Notes under the pieces: generated by a model
The model's database searches: none
The model's input: the letters and a program-made list of their open reading frames with translations, nothing else
Told to the model about the DNA's origin: nothing
Shown: in pieces, positions 9,001 through 18,000 of the stretch
Layout of the letters: the number at the start of each line of letters is the position of its first letter
Position numbering within the stretch: the first letter of the stretch is position 1
Position numbers and translations under genes: made by a program
DNA from: Paenibacillus sp. FSL H8-0048
GTDB lineage: Bacteria > Bacillota > Bacilli > Paenibacillales > Paenibacillaceae
Length of the DNA: 64,000 bases
Reading direction: 5' to 3'
NCBI RefSeq assembly: GCF_038002825.1
Contig: NZ_JBBODF010000001.1
Coordinates: 3,286,001 to 3,350,000 of the forward strand

Positions 9001-12000
9001 TCACCCCCGCAAGGATATCCTCCTGGCGGTATAGCCGGGAATCTCCGAGCAGCTGCAAGGCGGTTCCCGCAGATAATCCGTATTCTGTCTTGGCCAGCCT
9101 GATGCTGTTCGCCAGACTGAACCGGGCCTGGAACACAAAGGCAATGGCTCCCTCGAAGGAGGGGTCTCCCTGCCGGACAAGCAGCGCATGGATCACCTGC
9201 TCTACGGACAGTCCATAGACAGAGGCAAGGGTCGTTACCAGTACATTTTTATCTGCCAGAATATTCTTCTGCACGAAGAGCAGTGCGGTTTGACCTGCAT
9301 CCTGATGGAAGGCGTCTTTGGCGGAAAGCGCAATATCTTTGGGGGCGAATCCCGCATTCCACAGATATTCAACAGCTGTTCCTACTTCAGTAATTCCCTG
9401 CTCCTGCAGCGCTTCTGCTACCGTACTTCCGAGCGTCTGTCCGTATACGGAAGCAAGCCCGGAGAGAATAAGACTCTGATCATTCGGGTAAGCGGCGGTA
9501 AGCAGCTTGGCTGCTTCACCGGCCGTAAGCCCGTAATAATCTTTGAGTGCGCGGGCCATATCCGGCAGCTTATAGCCGCCCTTCTGCAGAAATTCCAGTC
9601 CGTCTCCCGGTGATTTGAGCTTGGCCGCACTCAGCAGCTGCGCAACGGTAATCTGCTGCTGGCTATACAGCGACTGCAGCAGCGCAAGCGTTGCCTTCAG
9701 GTTGTTACGCACTCCGGCATGGATCAGCAGCCCCCTCATCACCTCATCCTGGCTGAATCCGCCCTGAATCAGGGCCGGGCCCACCTTGTCCGACTGCCAG
9801 TAGGCAGGGTACCGTGCGGCGAGCGTATTAATCACAGAGGAGGCTGTAGCCCCCTGCGCCCGCAGCGTCTGAATCCACAGCGCGATTGGATCGTTGCCGT
9901 AGGCCCAGGCCGCTGCCCGGCCGATATCCTCCTGATCCTCATCAGTCTGCTGAAGCAGTAGTGCAATCGTAGCAGCGCTATCCAGCCCATAGGCTTCGCG
10001 CAGGACCAGCGCCCGGTCCTTCAGCGGATAAGGAGCCAGCCGGTCAATGACCTGGCTCATGGTAAGACCTTTTGTAACCAAATAGGCAGTCACATCACTT
10101 GCTGCAATTCCGTATGTGCTGAAGACAGACACCCATTCGCTCCACCCTTGGCGGTCGAATTCCGCAGCGACTTCTTCGAAGGAATACCCTGCATTTTTCA
10201 GCGCAGAGATCAGGTAAGGCATTCCCTTCGCTCTGACACCCCCTGTAGGGTAGAGATTAATCGTTCCTTCCACTATCATGTTCAAGGTATAGCTGCTGGA
10301 TAAGCTCATGGCTACCGTAATCTCCGGCAGGGTTGCACCGGCGAATAAATACTGGGTATCCTTCACCACCGTACGTACATCACAGGCGCAGCCGAACCGG
10401 GACAAAGCCTCAGTGCGCTCCAGCTCCACCCAATCCTGCATGGTGAGGCCCATCTGCCGGATAAGCGGCTTGGCAATCTCGTACTTATCCCACAGTCTGG
10501 AGTTACTCATAACGGCCGCTAGTGCGGTAGCATCCGCCTTCCCGTCTACCTCCTGGGCGAACACAGTACGCAGCGCCGTCAGGACCTGGTCTGCTTCGTA
10601 ACGGGTATTGTAATCATTGTAGAACAGATCCATGGCTCCGCTCAACGTCAGCGGTGTTCCCGCTTGAATATAGGCATCATGCATCGTCTGCAGCGATTGT
10701 ACCGGCGTCTTGCCCGCCAGCCTGAATTGTCTGAACAATTCATAAGGATGGCTGCCCTGCTTCAGATAATAATCTGCTAAGAGAACCGGATCATATCCCC
10801 CGTCCAACAGGTATTTCAGGATATGCTCCCGCTGGGTCTGGGTAAGCCCTGGAGAGAGCGCCGCAATGCTTGCCGGAAGCTCTGCACGGAACTGCTCCCG
10901 CAGCAGCGCGGCCCGTGCCGAAGGCTCATATCCGCCAGCAGCGAACTGGGCAAGGATATCGCTTAACGGGGTACCCGCCGATACCCATAAATCATTCACA
11001 ATGAGGGCAATTTCCTGCACCTCATAGTGCTTGGCCGTTAAGGCGCTAATGATAACAGCGGCTCCGTCACCGGCTGCTTTCACCGCTTCAGCCGCTTCCC
11101 GGGCAGACACCTTGGCATTAAGCAGCTCGGATGCCGCATCTTGCTGGGAATACTCCCGCCGCAGCAGAGCATACGTATAGGCTGCCGGGAAGCCGGCGTC
11201 CATGAAGGCCTGCCGCATTTCAGCCGCACTGGCATAGCTGTACTGCTCTGCAATCGCCTTGCTCACCTCCGCCGCCGGATATCCGGCTTGAGACAGCCAG
11301 GCTGCACTTGTAACCGCACCCTCCTGGTACAGCTCCTTAATGACCGCTGCCGATTTCGTTGCCGGCTGCTTGCCTTCGGCCATGGCGGACACCGTCTCTG
11401 CGTGGCTCAGACCATAGGCACTTTGGACAGCTCCGGCAATCCCGTTGCTGTCATAACCCGTACGCCCGAGTAACTCCACGGTATTTCCGCTTGTTTCATT
11501 CCAGTTATCCCTCAGGACCTTCGCCGCTTCTGTCACCGGTACATTGTAGCGCTTCAGATATCCCAGGATATCTTTGCTGAGCAGACCAAATCGCTGAAGG
11601 ACCGGGCCAATCTCGCTGGCCGAATAGCCCGCCGAGAGGAGCTCTCCTATAATCAATCCATCATACGCAGCCGTAGCTGGCTTAAGCGAATTGTAAGCAT
11701 CAAAGAGCGCTGACGCATCCGCATTCATTGCATACAGGATAGGAGTGATTTCTGAACGGATCATCCCGTATTCGACCAGCACCGCACGGTACAGATTCGC
11801 TGCCTTGAAGCCGCCGTCCCGCAGAAGCTCCGCCGTCTCCAGCGCCGTCTTGCCATATTGCTTGTGAAGGATTTGAGCCGGGTAGGCTGCATCGTTCTTA
11901 TAGGCATAGCTGGAGACGAACCCGGCCAGGGTCGCCACATTGGCCACCGGCAATTCGTCAAAGACAGCCAGGAACGTCTGATTGACCGCCTTCACCCGGT

Positions 12001-15000
12001 TCACGCCGGTGTAAGCTGCCGATACCGTAGAGGCTGAGCCAATTACCCGGCCGCTGCTATTCCAGCTCAGGAGAATCTGCGCCGGATCTGCGCCGAGTGC
12101 CGCAGTTACGGAGCTCTGCCATTGTCCGTCGATCTTAACGGAGAAGGACCCGCTTGCTGTTACGCTGGCCAGCGGCTTGTCGAACGTCAGGATCACCTGG
12201 GTTCCGCTCTCTGAAGAGGTTGCATCCATAAGTTGCGGCGGCGCGCTTATATTATTCACCGTCAGCTCCGCTCCAAGCTCATACCCCGCTGCGCTCAGCC
12301 GCAGCTTGAATTCCTTATTGTAGGCCAGGTTCGCTGCCACCTTGTACGTCTGGCCGAAGTCTGTGGTGGACACCGCGCCCAGTGTGACCGGGTTGTTGCC
12401 GGCGTCCTGCAAGCTGAACTGTACATCTGGAACCGGCGCACTGAAGCTTACAGTGAAGCCATTCTCATTCACTCCGGTGAGGCTTGAGGCAACATGGTAA
12501 GCCACGTACACTTTAGCCGCTGCGCCAAAATCATACCCCGCTTTCTTCAGAGTCAGCATATACGTGCTGCCTTCAGCAAGCCGGGCTTGAATGATGAAGG
12601 TGCCGGCGTCAGTTCCCGCTGCGATCCCCGTCACGTTGATCTTATCGCCTGCAGCCGTCAGAAGCTCCACATCCTCAGGCAGCAACGTGATAGACTTGCG
12701 GGCCAGCAGCACACTTATTCCGCCGGTATCCGCACGGGTGACCTGGCTCGTAACCGCAACCGGCAGAACCACTTCCAGCGGCCCTTCTACCGGGTGAATT
12801 GAATCCTGCACCGTAAGTGTGTACGTTTGTCCTGCACTTATAGGCACACGCACCTGATATACTTTGCCCGCATCTGCTGTACCGGGATTAGCATCATAGA
12901 ATGAGCTTGCGGTAAGGGTTATATCCTGCCCGTCCGGTCCGCTAAGGCGAACGGAAGACAGCTTCAGATCAGGCACGGCCTTGCTCAGATTCAGACTGAA
13001 GCCTGAGGTACTAATGCTACCCGCAGTCAACTGCAGCATCGGAAGAACATCCACATGAACCGACGGGCCAAAATCATACCCCTTAGCGGTCAAGGCCAGC
13101 CGGTATCCCGCCCCTTCAATTAGCTTCGCTGCCGCTTGGTACGTCAGCCCGCCGTCCGCCGTCACCAGGGAATCAAGCGTAACAGCCTCACCGCTGCTGT
13201 CCTTCAGCAGAATGTGATTGACCTTCAAATCTGGAACTGCGGATTGCAGGCGCAGAGTGAACCCGTTCTTGGACAGCGTCTCAATAGACTTGGCGACAGG
13301 CTGCAGCACCGTGAACGGCAGCACCATTCCGAAATCATACCCGTCAGCCGCAATACTCATGCTGTAATCCGTTCCAAATTGCAGCGCCGCCCGCACAGCG
13401 TAGGTTGCACCGCCATCTGCCGTGGTTGCCGCAGATGCAACGCTCTGATTGCCCTCCGCATCCTTCAAGATGAAGCTGGCTGCGTGAAGTCCCGGAATAG
13501 CCGGGTCCAGCTTCACCGTCAGCCCGTCGTTTTGTATGGAGTCATAGCTCAGTGCGATGGGAACCGGTACCTTCACCGCAAGCGGGGCTCCGAAGTCATA
13601 GCCTGCCGCAGTCATAGTCAGCGTATAGACCGCTCCAGCTGTAAGATTAGCAGATAACGAATACGCGGCTCCCGCATTCAGCTCCTTGACAGCTGTAACC
13701 GGAGTGGCCTGCCCGGCAGCATCCGCCAGCTTGAAGCTGCCTGCCTTAAGCCCGCCAACAGCCGGGTTCAGGAGAACCGTTACCCCTTGCCCGTTAACCG
13801 GCCCTGTCTCACTTGTAATCACACTTGGCAGCGTAGCAGACAAGACCTCCCCGAAGTCATGGCCCGGCTGTTGCAGCACAATCGTATAGGTCTGGCCTCC
13901 GGCAAAGGCTGCCTTCAGGCGGTAGGTCAAGCCATGGTCGTCCGTCACCGCAGAGGACACAGGCAACGCTTGCCCCCTGCTGTCTTTGACCGTGAAATCA
14001 GCGGCGCTAAGTCCGAAGACACCGGGATTCAGTCCGAGCTCCACGTAATCCGAGCCTGTTCTCAGCACAGCCGCGCTGATCATCGCCGGAACCTCAATGA
14101 AGAGCGGAGCACCGAAGTCATATCCCTGCCTCGCAATGCGCAGCGCGTAACGCTCGGTTCCCCAGAAGCTCGCTTCCACCTTATAGGTGAATCCTCCGTC
14201 TGCTGTCGATATTTTCAAGGGATGAGTCTGGAGTGTGTTCTCCCCTTGGGTAATGTTGAAATCGCCCGGCAGCAGACTTGGCATCGCTTGATCGAAACGG
14301 ACGGTGAACGCCTGATTGTTCCCGCTCTCCATCCCCTCGAATGCAGCCGCAACAGCCTGAATGGACAACGGCAGCTCCGTACCCAGATCGTATCCCGCCA
14401 CATGCAGGCCCAGCTTATACTGCACGCCTGCCTTCAGATAGACACTAACCTCATAAGACCGGCCTGCATCCCGGGTAAGGATCGAACGGAGGTTAACCGT
14501 TTCGCCCTGCTCATCCGTCAGGCTAAGATTCCCGGGGTCCAGACTGAGCGGGGAAGACAGATTCAGCTTGAAGCCGGTCAGCGACAGCTGATCCACCGTG
14601 ACCGCAGCCGCATTCAGGGTGAACGGGTCAATGCTGTCAAACACATACGGTGCCTTCGCAGCAATCTTCACCGTGTACGTCTTGCCGCCGGATAGCGGAA
14701 CAAGCACGTTATAGCTGCCTGGAGCAGTGGAAGCCTGGAGGGATTGTACCGCAGCGATATTTCCCTCTTTATCAGTGACCGTAATATCCGCAGCGCTTAG
14801 ACCAGGCACCTCCGTGCTCAATACGAGCTTGAAGCCGCTCCGCGACTGGCTGTGAATGATTGCATACACCCCTACTTGGAAGCCCACCGTAAGCGGAGCC
14901 CCGAACAGATAGCCGGGATACTTGGCTTGCAGAGTATACGTCTCGAAGGCGTCGAATTTCCCTTCAATATTGTACATCGCGCTAGCCGGACCTTGAGAGG

Positions 15001-18000
15001 TCACCGTAATTGCAGTCTTGCGCCCTTTGCTGTCATACAGGGTGAAGTGCTCCTGTGTCATATCTGCCAGATTCGGCGCAACCGACACCACAATCTTGTT
15101 CAGTACAGTGCCCACCAGCCGGAGAGCAGCCGACGCCGAGATATCGAAGGAGAGCGGAGAAGCCAGCCGGAATTCCTCTCTCGCCAGATCCAGCGTATAC
15201 CCCTTGCCCGCTGCCGCCGCATTCAGCGTCACCTGGTAGCTTAGCCCCTGATCCGTTGTCTTAAGTGAATAATCGGATTCTGGAAGCAGATTGCCGCTTG
15301 GATCGCGGAGAATCAATTGCCGCGGGGTGAGACCGGGAACCCGGGAGCTGAATTGAAGCTTGAACCCCAGTACCGTCACATTGCTGACCACAGCCGTAAT
15401 CGTTGCGGATATTGAAAAAGCAACCGGTTCATTCACCTGATAAGCTACATCAGGCTTGTACTGCACCGTATACGTCTGTCCGCCTGCAAAGGCACCGGCC
15501 AGAGTGTAATGAGCGCCCGCATCCGTGGTCGCCGCTGAAGTCAGTGCAATGCTGTCACCAGAGGCATTCCGGATCACAAAATGCCGCTGGGCCAGCCCCG
15601 GAACCGGCGCATCCAGCTGCACCTTCACGCTTGCTGTCGTCGCCTCCGTAACTGTCAGCGCTGGCGGCAGCCGGAAGGAGACCGGATTCATTGAGAATTC
15701 ATCCTTGTCCAGCTTAACCATATAGGCCATACCCGGCTGCAGCTGATTGCCCGGCACTCGAAGCTGGTAGCTCGCCCCGCCGTCTGCCGACTCGAACAGA
15801 TTCGGATAATAGAGCGTGCCCGCTTCATCCGTTAACGACAGTCCCAGATAATTCTCAATCTCCGGGAACGCGGGAGTGAACTTCAAGGTGAACTGCCCGT
15901 CCTTCGTTACATCCGCTATGCTGGCGGCAATCCACTTATTCACATGGAATGTGACCGGCGAGTCGAAGAGGATGTACCCTTTCTTCAGCATGATCGTGTA
16001 GTCCGCATTCTCCGCAAGCGTTACCCGCACACGATAGGTCCCGCCATTGTCACTCGTGCTTAAGGCAATTCCGCTTAGCTTGTTATTCTGCGCATCCGTG
16101 ATCGTGAGGTCACCAGGCAGCAGGCCCATCACCGGATTGGCAAAGGAAAGCTCGAAGCCTGCACTCGTGATCTTCGATACACTTGTTGTTCCTGCGTCTG
16201 TGGTAGCCGCAACCTTGAAATTCACACCCGCTTCCGGCAGATGCCCGGCCAGCTTCAGATTGTAGCTGCCTCCCGCCAGATGGGCCGACAGCCGGTAGCT
16301 TGCGCCCTGGTCCGTCGTTGACGCCGAGGATACCACTACCGGATCACCTGTATCGTTGTTGAGCAATACGAAATTCCCGGCATCCAGCCCATCCACGGCA
16401 TAATCAAGCTTCGCAAGCAGCCCATTGTTCTCAATCTCTCCGACAGAGACTGTAGCGGTTAGCGGAACCAAGAAGGAGACAACGTTCGGGTCCACCTCCG
16501 CATCCAGCGCGAGACTGTAGTAGCCCGGGGTCAAGGCGGCTGAGAACTGATAGCTTCCGCCTTGCTGATCGTTCATGACGATCTTCTGGATCGGAACCTC
16601 TGTGCCTTCGAAGGCACGGGTTAGCTTAAAGCCGTATTGCGTATTAATCTTCATCGCAGGTGCCATCACAAGCGTGAAGCCGCTGTATGTCGGATCTACC
16701 ACCGTGTTCTGGGCATACACATAAATTTTCTTCGGCGCGCCGAAGTCATACCCGTCCGCATGGGCAGATACGTAATAACTCTGACCGCCCTCTCCGTCAA
16801 AAGTCACTACATAAATCCGCTGCTGGTTATCCCACGTCACACCTGTAATCGCAACCTCACGGCCTGCCAGATCCGTGGCGCTGAATTGTTCAGCCGTCAA
16901 ATCCGGCACGCGCGGATTCAGTCCAGCCATGAATTGGGTCGGCTTCCGCCCCGCTCCCCACACATTCAGAGTCGCATTCACCAGTGTGGCCGGCTTCCCG
17001 AAGCTGTAGCCCGGAGCCGTAAGGCCAAGTACAAATGGGCCTCCGGCATTAATCTCCGTGGTAAGCAGCTTGTAGGTGCGGCCCCCGTCACTGGAGCTCG
17101 CCGAGTCCAATACAACCGCCCCGCCGCTGCTATTCTTAAGCTCAAAGGCCGAGACTGTTAACCCGGGCACCGCCCGCCCGAAGTGAACCGTAAGGCCGCT
17201 ATAAGCACCAGGGTACCCGTCGAAGGTCGTATACTTACTAATCTCCACTGTCTCAGGAACAACTACAGTCCCTTGTATGAACCGTCCGTCATAGAGATTG
17301 ACACGGTAAGCATAACTTCCTGCTGCGGGCAGATCCGCGGCTATCACTGCCGATGTTCTGCCCGGACTAAGCTGGACTTCATCCACCGCTACGGCCCCGC
17401 CGCCCGGAGCCAGCAGAGTCATATCGCCTGCCGGGAAGTCCGGTGCGCCTTGCGCAAACCGCAGCTCAAATCCGCTATGCGTCACCCAGCCTGCCGAAGA
17501 AGGAACCTCCTCTGCCTGGACTGCCAGAGCCGCCGGTTCCGTGAACTCATACCCGTCCATATCAAGTGAAAGAGTATACGAATCCTTCGGGGCCAGGCTG
17601 GCCCACACTTCATATTGCCGGCCCGGAACCACTGTACTGAGCATATCGATACTGACAGGCCCGCCCGCAGCGTTCTCCAGCACCAGGCTCAGTGAATCTA
17701 CATCCGGCACTGTCTTATCCATGGACAGGATGAAGCCGTAGGTTCGCACCGTGCCAACCGAAGGTTCAACCTTCACCTTGCCTGCGGCTGGTACAGTCAC
17801 TTCAAGAGCTGTCCCGAAGCTATAGCCGCTCCGTTCCATACTCAGCGTATAGGTGCTGCCCGGAACAAGCCCGGCAGTAATCGTGTATACTCCGCCATCC
17901 TCTGTGGAAGCCGTTCCGTCCACTGGAACACCGCTGCCATCCCCCGCCGTCAGGGCGAAATTGGCAGCGGTCAACCCCGCCACTGGCGGATTCAAGGATG

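Noticed and set aside
13787..14695. 302-codon plus-strand open frame inside the giant gene
   Set aside because: Antisense to the beta repeats, which continue uninterrupted on the other strand.
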